A stretch of 64,000 nucleotides of DNA from Planomicrobium soli (GCF_003014655.1 NZ_PYAT01000005.1:62001-126000); one strand, 5' to 3'; shown: positions 34,381 through 43,686, counted from the first letter of the stretch. A program made the numbers and translations. Notes: a model not told the origin generated them from the letters alone.

Positions 34381-35658
34381 TTAATCCATGGCGTACAAAC
34401 GTTTAAAGCTATCAAAATGCTTGCCCCAGTAACTATCGTTCAAATTAGTGATTTGAACACGGTCACCGCCTGCATGGATGAACTTATTGTTCCCCATGTA
34501 GATGCCGACATGTGAAATGCCTTGGCGGTAGGTATTTTTAAAGAAAACCAAATCCCCGACTTGAGGTGTATTCACATAATACGAGCGTGCGTCTAGGCCG
34601 CTTGTATTTGTACGAGGTACACTTACACCCGCTTTATTGTATACATAGTAGATATACCCGCTGCAGTCGAACCCCTTGGTCGTCGATCCACCCCATACAT
34701 AAGGAATGCCTTGCAATGAAGTAGCAGTAGAAATGATCGCGTTAACAGTGCTAGAATTTGTCGGAGCAGTTACAGGAGCAGAGACAGGAGTCGTGCTTGG
34801 CTGTGTTGCCACTAGGGAATTATTGACTTTTAATGTTTGGCCAACCCGAATCAGGCTAGAAGTCAAGTTATTCCAGTTCATAATTTGTGTGACCGAGACA
34901 CCGTGTCGGTGAGCGATGCCGGATAATGTATCCCCGCTTACTACTTTATATGTTCCAGTTGCTGAAGCCGTTGGAGCAGGAACCGATGGAGCGGGAGTTG
35001 TTGCCGCCGGACTTGGACTACTGGAAGAAGCAGAATTCTCGATTTTAAGCACTTGCCCCACACGGATAAGGCTGGAAGATAAATTATTCCAATTCATAAG
35101 CTGAGTTACAGAAACGTTTTTCTTTTTAGCGATGCCTGCTAAAGTGTCCCCGCTTACTACTTTATAAGTAGAAGTCGCTGACGGTGAAGCAGTCGTTGCT
35201 GGTTTTGTTACAGTTGGTGAAGCAGGTGCTGCAGCTGTGCCATTTACTTTTAGCTTTTGTCCAACATAGATCAGGGAACCGGAAAGGCCATTTAACTGTT
35301 GAAGAGTGCTGACACTTGTTTTATGTAGCGAAGCAATCTTTGATAATGTGTCTCCAGATTTTACTATGTATAAACTGGAAGAAGCAGTTGAACTTTTAGA
35401 AACGCTAATTTGGCTGGTTGCTGTCGAAACAGTTGCTGCTTTTGGTGCTGATAAGGTTAACACTTGGTTTGGGTAAATGGAATCAGATTTTAAGTTGTTC
35501 CATTGCTTAAGGTCAGAAACAGAAACTTTATTTTCTGTAGCAACTTTCCAAAGGCTATCCCCGGACTTAATTGTGTAAGAACTTGCCTCGGTATCTGACA
35601 CTCCGAAAAACAAGGCCAAAGAACTTGTCGCGAGGACTGAAAAAGCAAATTTTTTCAT
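34381..35658 (-). CDS. LysM-NlpC/P60 peptidoglycan endopeptidase (LytF/CwlS-like)
   Basis: 425 residues. Signal peptide to about residue 25 (LATSSLALFFGVSDTEA), then four LysM repeats (about 27-69, 96-138, 164-206, 236-278) joined by Ser/Thr/Pro/Ala-rich linkers, then an NlpC/P60 domain from about 305. The catalytic Cys332 is in KGFDCSGY, His383 in GISHVGIY and His395 in FIHAGG. It cuts D,L-bonds in the stem peptides during cell separation. LysM 3 and 4 are near copies (both have KVVSGDTL, GIA, SVTQ, MNWNNL, SSLIRVGQ), suggesting recent duplication. RBS AGGAGAG. Followed by a terminator. Confidence 0.93.
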   Translation of the reverse strand: MKKFAFSVLATSSLALFFGVSDTEASSYTIKSGDSLWKVATENKVSVSDLKQWNNLKSDSIYPNQVLTLSAPKAATVSTATSQISVSKSSTASSSLYIVKSGDTLSKIASLHKTSVSTLQQLNGLSGSLIYVGQKLKVNGTAAAPASPTVTKPATTASPSATSTYKVVSGDTLAGIAKKKNVSVTQLMNWNNLSSSLIRVGQVLKIENSASSSSPSPAATTPAPSVPAPTASATGTYKVVSGDTLSGIAHRHGVSVTQIMNWNNLTSSLIRVGQTLKVNNSLVATQPSTTPVSAPVTAPTNSSTVNAIISTATSLQGIPYVWGGSTTKGFDCSGYIYYVYNKAGVSVPRTNTSGLDARSYYVNTPQVGDLVFFKNTYRQGISHVGIYMGNNKFIHAGGDRVQITNLNDSYWGKHFDSFKRLYAMD

Positions 35659-36264
35659 TTTTTCTCTCCTTTTTAAAAAATAGTGAAACGTAAGGGCTCA
35701 GAAAATAAAACAAGAGCATGTCTTATTCTATCTAACCACGTTAAAATAGGCAATATGATTTACTGAGATGATATCTGTTTGATATATTTCTCATAATATA
35801 AATCTAAATTTAGGAAATAATAGGAAAAGTTTATGTAGTATACTTCTGCTTAAGCTTTTTTGGCGTTCTGGACTGTTTTGCATTATTAACAAAAGCGATT
35901 CTTGTGATTTTCTATACATTTATAATGAGCGAAAAATACAATGGAAATTATAAAAATGTGACTATATAATCAATTAATCACTTTTTTAAATATTTTATTT
36001 AATCTGACATTAAAAATAAAAAATAATTTGAATAAGCATTTTTTGATAAGGAAGTTGATAAAATAATAACTAGAATTGAATAGAAGGGTTGAATAGAGCG
36101 CCAACGAGTATCCAAACAGAAGCCCTTAAAGAATGTGAAGAGAATCAGCGAGAGACTTACTGCCAATGGTAAGTCTTGCAGCATTGTTTAGTCTGAAAAC
36201 AGCCTATTGTGAAGCAGTCCTCGAACTAAAGCCTAAGCCGAACAGGAAGGGGAGTAATTAAGAG
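35659..36264. other. 606-base gene-free region with hairpins
   Basis: AT-rich to about 36060, with no frame that has an RBS. From 36084 the composition changes and several complementary segments appear: AAGGGTT (36084-36090) with AGCCCTT (36121-36127), and a perfect AGACTTAC (36153-36160) / GTAAGTCT (36169-36176). These suggest a structured 5' leader for the thioesterase gene at 36265. It does not match a riboswitch class I can name, and it lacks T-box, SAM, lysine or ydaO landmarks. Confidence 0.35.
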
Positions 36265-36660
36265 ATGAAAATGAAACCGATTGAAGAAACGATTGCAGGT
36301 GTATTGGGCATTGAATTTGTGGAAATGCAAACGGATCGGGTTATGGCGACGATGCCGGTCCATGCGGCAACCCACCAGCCATTCGGCCAGCTGCACGGAG
36401 GCGCTTCTGTTGTTTTGGCAGAGTCCGTAGCAAGCATAGGAACATGGAATTTGATAGATCAAGAAAATGAAATAGCGGTCGGTCTTGAAATTAACGCAAA
36501 TCATATCCGTGGCAAAAGCGATGGTCTGGTAACAGCTATTGGCACTCCGCTCCATAGAGGACGTACAACAATGGTTTGGGACATTAAAATTGTCGACGAA
36601 GAAGAGAACTTGATTTGTGTTTCGAGATGTACTGTAGCGATTGTCAAAAAGAAAAAATAA
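36265..36660 (+). CDS. hotdog-fold thioesterase (MenI/PaaI-like)
   Basis: 131 residues. The catalytic hotdog helix is QLHGGASVVLAESVAS (HGG followed by the acidic residue E), with VGLEINANHIRGKSDG afterwards, matching the YuxO/MenI (DHNA-CoA thioesterase) and EntH/PaaI groups. It hydrolyses an aryl- or acyl-CoA; MenI would place it in menaquinone synthesis. It is single, with its own terminator and not next to any men gene, so the substrate is inferred. GGAAGGGGAG precedes the ATG. Confidence 0.85.
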   Translation: MKMKPIEETIAGVLGIEFVEMQTDRVMATMPVHAATHQPFGQLHGGASVVLAESVASIGTWNLIDQENEIAVGLEINANHIRGKSDGLVTAIGTPLHRGRTTMVWDIKIVDEEENLICVSRCTVAIVKKKK

Positions 36661-36674
36661 ACCTTAAACCAGCA

Positions 36675-36718
36675 GCACCCCTTTTCTATTTTTACCAATA
36701 GAAAAGAGGTGCTTTTTT
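36675..36718 (+). terminator. terminator of thioesterase gene
   Basis: GCACCCCTTTTCTATT with AATAGAAAAGAGGTGC (one mismatch), 6-base loop, then T-run. Confidence 0.88.
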
Positions 36719-36828
36719 ATACTTGGCTTTTAGGGGAACACATGGCTCTTAAATCATTTTGTCATTAAAGCAAAAAAGTATAAAAATGAGCTAATGAATA
36801 GGTTATATTATTCTACAGGGGTGATGTG

Positions 36829-37920
36829 ATGTTCGACTTTCAAATGCTTGGAACACAAATCGTAGGAGAACTTTCTTCCTTAATTGACAAAAATGTTTTG
36901 GTTACAGATAAAAACGGATTTGTGATAGCGAGTACAGATCCTGCGCGGTTAAATACTTTTCATGAAGGGGCTTCCCTCTCAATGAAGAACCAAGTCGAAA
37001 TTAACATGACAAAAGAGATGTGCGAGAAATTAAGAGGTGTTAGACCAGGAATCGTAATGCCAATCATTATTGCTAATACGCCAATTGGGGTTATCGGCAT
37101 TACAGGAAAGCCGGCTGAAGTCGAAAAATATGCCAAGTTAGTAAGGAAGGTTGCTGAACTTTTTATTACTGACTTTATGTCACGCCAAGAAAAAGAACGG
37201 GATATACGGGAAATTGAGTTTTTCTTCTTTGATTTGATCACAACTGAATCGACTGAGGAAGCGATTGAAGATCGGGCGAAAGTGCTGAATATTGACAGTT
37301 CCCTTTATGAACGGATAGCGCTAATACAGACAGACTGGCAACTGGAAATTGCAGATATTGAAAACTTATTGCGTGTTCAGACACTTCATCCCAATTTGAA
37401 AATTGTTCGATGGGGAATGGAAAAACTTGTTTTAATCTTGCCAAACATGCCAAAGAAGCGTTTATGCGAAGGGTTAATGGGAATTTCGGCAAAAATACAA
37501 AAAAAGACTAAAAAAAGACATCCTATAGGTGTTGGAAAAGCAACGGGTTTCTACAACATGAAAGAATCTTTCAAGCAAGCTGAAATGGCAGTCGCTATTT
37601 CAATGCGGCAAGATCGAATGGTCTTTGAAGAAGATTTGAAATTGGAGTTGTTGTATTACTCTATTCCCCATAACGTTCAGGAAGAGTATCTAAGAAGGAC
37701 AATTGGACCGCTCCTTGAAGAAGAGGAGTTGCTGCATAATTTGGAATTATGGATTCAAAAAAAGAGCTCGCTTCAAGAAGTAGCCGACGAATTGCATATC
37801 CATAAAAATACTTTGAATTACAGGTTAGGCAAAATCGAATCAATTCTAGGTTTAAAATTAACCAATAGCGAAGACATAGCCATTATTTATACGGCCCTGC
37901 GTTTATATAGAAAGAAATGA
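36829..37920 (+). CDS. CdaR-family transcriptional regulator (YsfB-like)
   Basis: About 363 residues. N-terminal sugar-diacid-recognition domain (DKNVLVTDKNGFVIASTDPARLN, then GIVMPIIIANTPIGVIGITGKP), a GGDEF-derived middle (HPIGVGKATGFYNMKESFKQAEMAV) and a C-terminal PucR/CdaR-type helix-turn-helix (SSLQEVADELHIHKNTLNYRLGKIESILG). CdaR proteins usually activate genes for sugar-acid or glycolate breakdown when they bind the acid. Bacillus ysfB occupies the same position before ysfC-ysfD (glcD-glcF). AGGGG seven bases before ATG 36829; GTG 36826 is an alternative. A terminator separates it from the operon it probably controls. Confidence 0.9.
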   Translation: MFDFQMLGTQIVGELSSLIDKNVLVTDKNGFVIASTDPARLNTFHEGASLSMKNQVEINMTKEMCEKLRGVRPGIVMPIIIANTPIGVIGITGKPAEVEKYAKLVRKVAELFITDFMSRQEKERDIREIEFFFFDLITTESTEEAIEDRAKVLNIDSSLYERIALIQTDWQLEIADIENLLRVQTLHPNLKIVRWGMEKLVLILPNMPKKRLCEGLMGISAKIQKKTKKRHPIGVGKATGFYNMKESFKQAEMAVAISMRQDRMVFEEDLKLELLYYSIPHNVQEEYLRRTIGPLLEEEELLHNLELWIQKKSSLQEVADELHIHKNTLNYRLGKIESILGLKLTNSEDIAIIYTALRLYRKK

Positions 37921-37948
37921 CACTCTGATTCCAGGGTGTCTTTTTGTG
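37917..37948 (+). terminator. terminator of cdaR-like gene
   Basis: GACACTCTG / CAGGGTGTC, short loop, then TTTTT. Confidence 0.8.
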
Positions 37949-37986
37949 TTAATGAACAAAAAATATGAGGAAATTTAGTGAAACTT

Positions 37987-38001
37987 TGTGTTTCGCACAC
38001 A
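37987..38001. promoter_or_regulatory. candidate regulator site upstream of glcD promoter
   Basis: TGTGT-TTCGC-ACACA, a 5-5-5 inverted repeat three bases upstream of the -35 box. The position suits an activator such as the CdaR-like protein encoded just upstream. Confidence 0.4.
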
Positions 38002-38004
38002 TAG

Positions 38005-38048
38005 TTTCAGAAGAGTTTGAATATTAATATAAATGAAAGCGTTAACAT
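38005..38048 (+). promoter_or_regulatory. promoter and CcpA cre site of the glcDF-TRAP-thiolase operon
   Basis: TTTCAG (38005-38010), 17 bases, TATAAA (38028-38033). ATGAAAGCGTTAACAT (38033-38048) fits the cre consensus WTGNAANCGNWNNCA and overlaps the start point, the classic site of CcpA repression by preferred sugars. Confidence 0.8.
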
Positions 38049-38066
38049 GAAAGCGAGGTTGAAGCC

Positions 38067-39479
38067 GTGGATGCAAACTTAGCAAAACCGTTTACCTCAA
38101 TAGTAGGTGAATCCAATATAAAAAACTCCCAAGCTCAATTGCTGGCCTATTCCTATGATGCCACTGCAAATTTTCAAGCAAAGCCTGACATGGTTCTTTC
38201 TCCTAAAAGTACGGAAGAGATAAGGGATATCGTAAAAATCTGTTCCAAAGAGAGAATTCCGATAATTTCCAGGGGATCCGGCACTAACTTGGCGGCTGGT
38301 ACCGTGCCGACACAAGGAGGCATCGTACTTTTATTCAACAATATGAACAAGATTTTAGAGCTGGATGAAGAAAATCTGACAATCACTGTTCAGCCTGGAG
38401 TAATAACTCAGGATTTAAGCAATTTCGTTGAAAAGCATAATTTATTTTATCCCCCAGATCCAAGCTCAATGAAAATTTCCACGATCGGAGGAAATGTAAG
38501 TGAGAATTCCGGGGGGCTAAGAGGATTAAAATACGGTGTTACAAAAGATTATGTGAAGGCCCTCACCGTTGTGCTTCCGAATGGGGAAGTGTTGAAACTG
38601 GGAGGCAAATTGGCCAAGGATGTCGCTGGCTATGATTTATTGTCTCTGCTGGTCGGATCAGAAGGAACACTCGGCATTATTACAGAAATCACGCTAAAAC
38701 TGATTCCATTGCCCATTTCAAAAAAAACGGGTATTGCCTATTTTAATTCGTTAGAAGACGCAGCAAGAACCGTCTCCTCGATTATTGCCCATAAAATAAT
38801 TCCGGTGACCCTGGAATTCATGGATAAAGGAACAATTGGCGCTGTTGAGGACTTTATGAAAATAGGATTGCCTCGGGATGCAGAAGCCATGCTCCTCATG
38901 GAACAAGACGGCAATGCAGAACAGGTTGAACGGGATATCCAGACAATGATAGCCATTGCTGAAAAAGAAGGTGCCACGTCAACGGTCATGGCGTCATCAG
39001 ATGAAGAAGCTGAAGTATTGAAAACAGGTAGGCGGGCAGCTCTTTCTGCTCTTGCCCGAAAGCGGCCCACTACAATATTGGAAGATGCAACGGTTCCGCG
39101 TTCCGAGATTTCAAAAATGGTCAGAGCTATCCAAGAAATTGCTGAGAAATACAATGTGCAAATTACGACTTTTGGCCATGCGGGGGATGGTAATTTACAC
39201 CCCACCTGTCTAACGGATGTACGGGACAAAGAAGAAATGGAACGCGTGGAACAGGCATTAGCTGAAATTTTTCATGTCGCAATCGAACTTGGCGGCACCA
39301 TTACCGGAGAGCACGGCGTAGGAGAGATGAAAGCCCCTTACTTGGAGTGGAAACTTGGAGAAAGCGGCATTGACCTCATGAAGGCAATAAAAAATTCAAT
39401 TGATCCGTTGAATATCATGAATCCTGGAAAGTTGTTCGCGAAAGAAACAAAAATGAGGCTGGTGATTCACAATGGTTAG
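38067..39479 (+). CDS. glcD: glycolate oxidase FAD subunit (GlcD / D-2-hydroxyacid dehydrogenase family)
   Basis: 470 residues. FAD-binding PCMH domain with PIISRGSGTNLAAGTVP and SENSGGLRGLKYGVTKDYV; C-terminal FAD-oxidase domain with TFGHAGDGNLHPT and GTITGEHGVGEMK, whose His/Glu pair belongs to the active site. With GlcF it oxidises a D-2-hydroxyacid (glycolate, D-lactate or a larger one) and passes electrons to the quinone pool. GTG start with GAGG eight bases before. First gene of a ten-gene operon behind a cre site; overlaps glcF by eight bases. Confidence 0.93.
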   Translation: MDANLAKPFTSIVGESNIKNSQAQLLAYSYDATANFQAKPDMVLSPKSTEEIRDIVKICSKERIPIISRGSGTNLAAGTVPTQGGIVLLFNNMNKILELDEENLTITVQPGVITQDLSNFVEKHNLFYPPDPSSMKISTIGGNVSENSGGLRGLKYGVTKDYVKALTVVLPNGEVLKLGGKLAKDVAGYDLLSLLVGSEGTLGIITEITLKLIPLPISKKTGIAYFNSLEDAARTVSSIIAHKIIPVTLEFMDKGTIGAVEDFMKIGLPRDAEAMLLMEQDGNAEQVERDIQTMIAIAEKEGATSTVMASSDEEAEVLKTGRRAALSALARKRPTTILEDATVPRSEISKMVRAIQEIAEKYNVQITTFGHAGDGNLHPTCLTDVRDKEEMERVEQALAEIFHVAIELGGTITGEHGVGEMKAPYLEWKLGESGIDLMKAIKNSIDPLNIMNPGKLFAKETKMRLVIHNG

Positions 39480-40791
39480 TGAATTGCAGCAGCGCATGCA
39501 CGAATCTTTTGTAGAGAATGTCAACGAAGAATATTTGATGGACTGCATGAGGTGTGGGTTTTGTTTGCCAGCTTGTCCAACTTATTTAGCGACAAATAAC
39601 GACGAAACCCATTCTCCTCGAGGGCGTATCGCCCTTATGAAAGCGATGCGCGATGGCGACGTGGTATGGGATGGTTCGGTTGAAGATGCTTTTGATATGT
39701 GTCTTGGCTGCCGGGCATGCGAGCCGGCTTGTCCGGCAGGGGTCCAATACGGAGTGCTGATCGAGGAAACACGAGTCGCCATTCAGCAGGCAAAACCAAA
39801 AGATTTAATGGAAAAAATTGTTCGGAAAGCTAGCTTTGATGGCGTCTTTGCAGATCAAAAGAAAATGGCGGCAACGGTAAAGTTAGTGCAGTTTTATCAA
39901 AAGTCGGGTTTACAGTCGGCAACGCGTAAAATAGGTTTCCTTAGCCTTTTCCCACCGTTCATGAAAGAGATGGAAGGTGTGCTGCCTAAAGTCGAGACGA
40001 AGAAAAAGAAACCTTCTTCATTAAAACCGAAAACGACGAGAGTTGCTTTCTTCGCCGGCTGCCTAATGGATACGCTGTTTCAGGAAACCAACCGCAAGAC
40101 TATCGAGTTGCTTGAATGGCTAGGCGTGGAAGTGGTCGTGCCAAAAGAGCAGCAATGTTGTGGCGCTTTGCATGGCCATAGTGGAGAAATGGAAAAGGGT
40201 TTAAGAAATGCCAGGGCGAATATAGATGCCTTTGACTCAGATCACGTTGATTACATCGTCAATAATGCTGGCGGCTGCGGCGCTTTTTTAACTGAATATG
40301 AAAAGCATCTGAAAAATGACCCGCATTACGCCGAAAAAGCAGCCAGGTTCTCCCAAAAGATGCTCGACATCTCATCATTATTCGTCAAGCTCGGAATGAA
40401 CGTGCGGCTAAAATCCTTGGAATCTGATGAAACCGCGATTGTTACTTATCAGGATTCCTGTCATTTACGGAACGTCAACAAAGTGTTTTTAGAGCCTCGG
40501 TCGTTATTGCAAGATGCTCCGGGCTTTGAATATAAAGAATTAATCGATGCAGGCAGTTGCTGTGGGTCCGCAGGAATCTATAATCTGTTGCAGCCGGAAA
40601 TGGCCAGAAAAATTTTGGAACTGAAAATGGAAGGAGTACGGAAGTTGCAACCGTCAAAAGTTGTAACATCCAATCCAGGATGCCTCATGCAAATGCAGGT
40701 AGGCATTCAGAGGGAAGGCTTGGAAAAGGAAATACAGGCTGTCCATATTGTCGACTTCTTGTATGACGCGATTCAAAAAAATCAAAATTAG
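39472..40791 (+). CDS. glcF: glycolate oxidase iron-sulfur subunit (GlcF-like)
   Basis: 439 residues. Two [4Fe-4S] motifs at Cys25/28/31/35 and Cys77/80/83/87, followed by two CCG domains (FFAGCLMD...QQCCGALHGHSGE and DSCHLRNV...GSCCGSAG) that hold a further cluster or cofactor. It transfers electrons from GlcD towards quinone. The second CxxCxxxCP motif is complete. Overlaps glcD by eight bases and is followed by dctP within 11 bases, so it is one operon. Confidence 0.93.
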   Translation: MVSELQQRMHESFVENVNEEYLMDCMRCGFCLPACPTYLATNNDETHSPRGRIALMKAMRDGDVVWDGSVEDAFDMCLGCRACEPACPAGVQYGVLIEETRVAIQQAKPKDLMEKIVRKASFDGVFADQKKMAATVKLVQFYQKSGLQSATRKIGFLSLFPPFMKEMEGVLPKVETKKKKPSSLKPKTTRVAFFAGCLMDTLFQETNRKTIELLEWLGVEVVVPKEQQCCGALHGHSGEMEKGLRNARANIDAFDSDHVDYIVNNAGGCGAFLTEYEKHLKNDPHYAEKAARFSQKMLDISSLFVKLGMNVRLKSLESDETAIVTYQDSCHLRNVNKVFLEPRSLLQDAPGFEYKELIDAGSCCGSAGIYNLLQPEMARKILELKMEGVRKLQPSKVVTSNPGCLMQMQVGIQREGLEKEIQAVHIVDFLYDAIQKNQN

Positions 40792-40802
40792 GGGTGGATG
40801 GA

Positions 40803-41822
40803 ATGTTGAAGAGAAAATTCAATTTAGCAGCAATGGGATTGTCAGTGGCACTGATCTTGGGGGCTTGTGGTTCGGAAGCGGAAAGTGGGGCAAATGCTGA
40901 AGCGCAAGAATACGACTTGAAAATGTCTGTGACAGTATCAGATTCATCAACTTGGTATGAGGCTGCAGAGAAGTTGAAAAAAGATATTGCTGAAGAATCA
41001 GACGGCCGCATTAATATCGAACTTTTTGCCAACGAACAATTGTCTGGAGGAGATTCTGCAAAAGCGGTTGAAAGTTTAGCAAAAGGTTCCATCGATTTAA
41101 CATTCAACTCAACCATCATTTACTCGGTTTTAGATGATCGCTTTGGAGTTGCAAGTGCGCCTTTCTTATTCGAGAACATCGATGAAGTAGATCCGGTATT
41201 CAATGGCGAAGGCGGAGAGCAATTAAAAGGCATTCTGGATGAAAAAGGCATTCACGCATTAGGCTTTGGCCAAAACGGTTTCCGCCAACTGACGAACAAC
41301 AAGCGAGAAGTGAAAAATCCTGAAGATTTGGCTGGATTGAAAATCCGAATTCCTGGCATCACAATGTATACCGATCTTTACCGAGAGCTTGGTACAGATC
41401 CGCAAACTATGACGTTCTCGGAAGTATTTACGTCATTGCAGCAAGGGACGATCGATGGACAAGAAAACCCGGTTGACGTTATCTCTTCTTCCAAGCTGCA
41501 AGAAGTTCAAAAATATATGACTATGTGGAACTACTCATACGATCCACTCGTACTTGGAATGAACAAGAAGTTGTATGAATCGATGAGCGACGAAGACAAA
41601 GAGTTGTTTGACCGTTTAGGAAAAGAAGCGGCAGATTATCAAGTGAAAATTGCACGTGAAAAAGAAGAAAAGCAAATTGCGGATTTAGAAGCGGCGGGCA
41701 TGCAGCTTTATACACCAACAGAAGCTGAAATCGCTCAATTTAAAGAAGCTTCACAACCGATCTATGATAAATACACGGATATTTGGGGTGCCGATTTGCT
41801 AAAAGCGTTCCAGGGTGAATAA
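40803..41822 (+). CDS. dctP: TRAP transporter substrate-binding lipoprotein DctP
   Basis: About 339 residues. Lipoprotein signal with LGAC lipobox. The DctP fold is seen in the ligand-binding region: GFGQNGFRQLTNNKREVKNPEDLAGLKIRIPG with its Arg that binds the carboxylate of the ligand, then TMTFSEVFTSLQQGTIDGQENPVDVI. Ligand is therefore an organic acid. GGGGTGG leads to ATG 40803; GTG 40794 upstream is too close to the RBS. Lies between glcF and the two TRAP membrane genes. Confidence 0.93.
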   Translation: MLKRKFNLAAMGLSVALILGACGSEAESGANAEAQEYDLKMSVTVSDSSTWYEAAEKLKKDIAEESDGRINIELFANEQLSGGDSAKAVESLAKGSIDLTFNSTIIYSVLDDRFGVASAPFLFENIDEVDPVFNGEGGEQLKGILDEKGIHALGFGQNGFRQLTNNKREVKNPEDLAGLKIRIPGITMYTDLYRELGTDPQTMTFSEVFTSLQQGTIDGQENPVDVISSSKLQEVQKYMTMWNYSYDPLVLGMNKKLYESMSDEDKELFDRLGKEAADYQVKIAREKEEKQIADLEAAGMQLYTPTEAEIAQFKEASQPIYDKYTDIWGADLLKAFQGE

Positions 41823-41836
41823 GGGGGCTGTTCTAG

Positions 41837-42364
41837 ATGAAAGTGTTAAATTATATCGAAGAAGTCATACTATTTGTTGCCCTCTTGATCATGACCATCA
41901 TCACGTTTGCGAATATCGTGGCTCGGAATATAGCAAGCCTGTCTCTTTCTTTTACTGAAGAAATCACCATTAATTTGTTCGTTTTGCTAACGTTTGTCGG
42001 AACGGCTGCAGGTGTGCGACGCTACGCACACCTTGGCTTTACCCTGGTATTTGATCATGTGAAAGATGGACTGAAAAAAGCTTTGATCTTATTTTCGGCA
42101 TTGATGGGGCTGCTCTTATTTGGTGTTCTGTTATGGTATGGAATCCAGATGGTTCTGTTCCAGATGGACATGGGGCAAAAAACGCCTGCATTGGGCTGGC
42201 CTCAATGGGTGCTATCTTCGGCATTGCCTTTAGGGGCTTTGTTATGTGTCATTCGCATCGTCCAGGTTTGTATAGAAGAAATAAAGCTAGTCAACCAAAC
42301 TGCCCGTGAAGAAAAGCGGAAAGTTGTGAAGCGTTCTGCTTTGGAAGGAGATGGGCTAGCATGA
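41837..42364 (+). CDS. dctQ: TRAP transporter small permease DctQ
   Basis: 175 residues with four membrane helices. Sequence FANIVARNIASLSLSFTEEITINLFVLLTFVGTAAGVRRYAHLGF matches the DctQ signature (the E-E / G-x-x-x-R segment), and a basic tail ends it. It binds the large permease. GGGGG nine bases before ATG; overlaps dctM by four bases (ATGA). Confidence 0.92.
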   Translation: MKVLNYIEEVILFVALLIMTIITFANIVARNIASLSLSFTEEITINLFVLLTFVGTAAGVRRYAHLGFTLVFDHVKDGLKKALILFSALMGLLLFGVLLWYGIQMVLFQMDMGQKTPALGWPQWVLSSALPLGALLCVIRIVQVCIEEIKLVNQTAREEKRKVVKRSALEGDGLA

Positions 42365-43686
42365 CAGCTATATCCTTATTCGGAACATTTTTTGCGTTGG
42401 TATTCTTGCGGGTGCCAATCGCTATTGCATTAGGAGTTGCATCACTTGTGATTCTTGTGGTTTCGAGTGGCGTTTTCGGACTGGAAATGGTCACTGATAT
42501 TATGTATACGAGTGTTGCGAAATTTACGTTATTGGCCATTCCTTTTTTTATTCTTGCGGGTGTAATTATGGAACAAGTGGGTATTTCCAAACGCCTTATT
42601 GATTTTGCTCAAGCGTTGGTTGGACACCGCAAAAGTGGAATTGTTCTTGTAACGGTTATCGTAGCGATTTTCTTTGCAGCGATTTCAGGGTCAGGCCCAG
42701 CAACAGTGGCTGCAATCGGAGGAATCCTTATTCCATCGATGGTCAAGAACGGCTACAAGAAAGAAACAGCTGGCGCTTTGGTCGCAAGCTCCGGAGCAAT
42801 CGGAATTGTTATCCCGCCAAGTATCGCGTTTATTGTCTTTGCGGTTGTGGCTGGTGATCAAATTCCCGTTACGATCAATCGCCTATTTGCAGCAGGTGTG
42901 GTTCCAGGTATTCTCATGGGTATTGCATTTATTATTGCTGCAATGATTGTCCGTTCAAGACAAGAAAAGCGGGGAGAGTTTATTCTCCCGGAAGGTTTGG
43001 AAATCCGTAAAGCAACTAAAAAAGAATTGTGGGCCGCTTTGGTGGGAGCCGCTCCTGGGCTGATGATTCCAGTCATTATTCTAGGGGGGATTTATGGAGG
43101 GTTTTTCACACCGACAGAAGCCGCTGTTGTAGCCGTAGTTTATGGACTGGTTGTTGGAATTATAATGAACCGCAGAGATACGTTCGGGAAATTGTATAGA
43201 ATTTTTGTTGAAGCGGCAATTCAGACGGCAGTGGTAATGATCATTGTCAGTGCAGCATCGGTATTTGCCTATATTATTACAACCGAGCAAATTGCACGGG
43301 ATATTTCAACTAGCATAATGGGATTGACGAGCAACCCGATCTTGATTTTGTTATTGATTAATATCTTGCTATTAATTGCGGGAGCGTTCATCGACGCAAT
43401 TTCAGCTTATTACATTTTTGTTCCTATTCTCTTGCCGCTTATTATTTTCTTAGAAGTGGATCCGACAGTCTTTGGTGTTATTATGACGGTAAACTTGGCA
43501 ATCGGACTGTTTACTCCTCCGGTAGGCCTGAATTTATATGTAGCAGCTGGGATTTCGAAAACAAATATAGTAGAGATTTCAAGAGGTGTTGTGCCTTTTG
43601 TAATCGCGGCAGTGATCGTATTGATGCTAGTCACCTATATCCCAGCCATCTCAACCTTTTTACCAGATTTACTAAATGTGAAATAG
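42361..43686 (+). CDS. dctM: TRAP transporter large permease DctM
   Basis: 441 residues with about 12 helices. Family landmarks include FILAGVIMEQVGISKRLIDFAQALVGHRKSG, the GSGPATVAAIGGILIP core and FTPTEAAVVAVVYGLVVG, and near the end the sodium-site region TVNLAIGLFTPPVGLNLYVAAGIS. Together with DctQ and DctP it imports an organic acid using the sodium gradient. The SDR gene starts 14 bases later in the same operon. Confidence 0.93.
   Translation: MTAISLFGTFFALVFLRVPIAIALGVASLVILVVSSGVFGLEMVTDIMYTSVAKFTLLAIPFFILAGVIMEQVGISKRLIDFAQALVGHRKSGIVLVTVIVAIFFAAISGSGPATVAAIGGILIPSMVKNGYKKETAGALVASSGAIGIVIPPSIAFIVFAVVAGDQIPVTINRLFAAGVVPGILMGIAFIIAAMIVRSRQEKRGEFILPEGLEIRKATKKELWAALVGAAPGLMIPVIILGGIYGGFFTPTEAAVVAVVYGLVVGIIMNRRDTFGKLYRIFVEAAIQTAVVMIIVSAASVFAYIITTEQIARDISTSIMGLTSNPILILLLINILLLIAGAFIDAISAYYIFVPILLPLIIFLEVDPTVFGVIMTVNLAIGLFTPPVGLNLYVAAGISKTNIVEISRGVVPFVIAAVIVLMLVTYIPAISTFLPDLLNVK

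Noticed and set aside
35659-35760. ydaO (c-di-AMP) riboswitch before the LysM hydrolase gene
   Set aside because: Such elements often precede wall hydrolases, but this leader is short and AT-rich and lacks the conserved GC-rich elements.
35999-36184. 61-residue hydrophobic frame on the - strand
   Set aside because: No Shine-Dalgarno sequence before its ATG, and it covers the hairpin region before the thioesterase gene.
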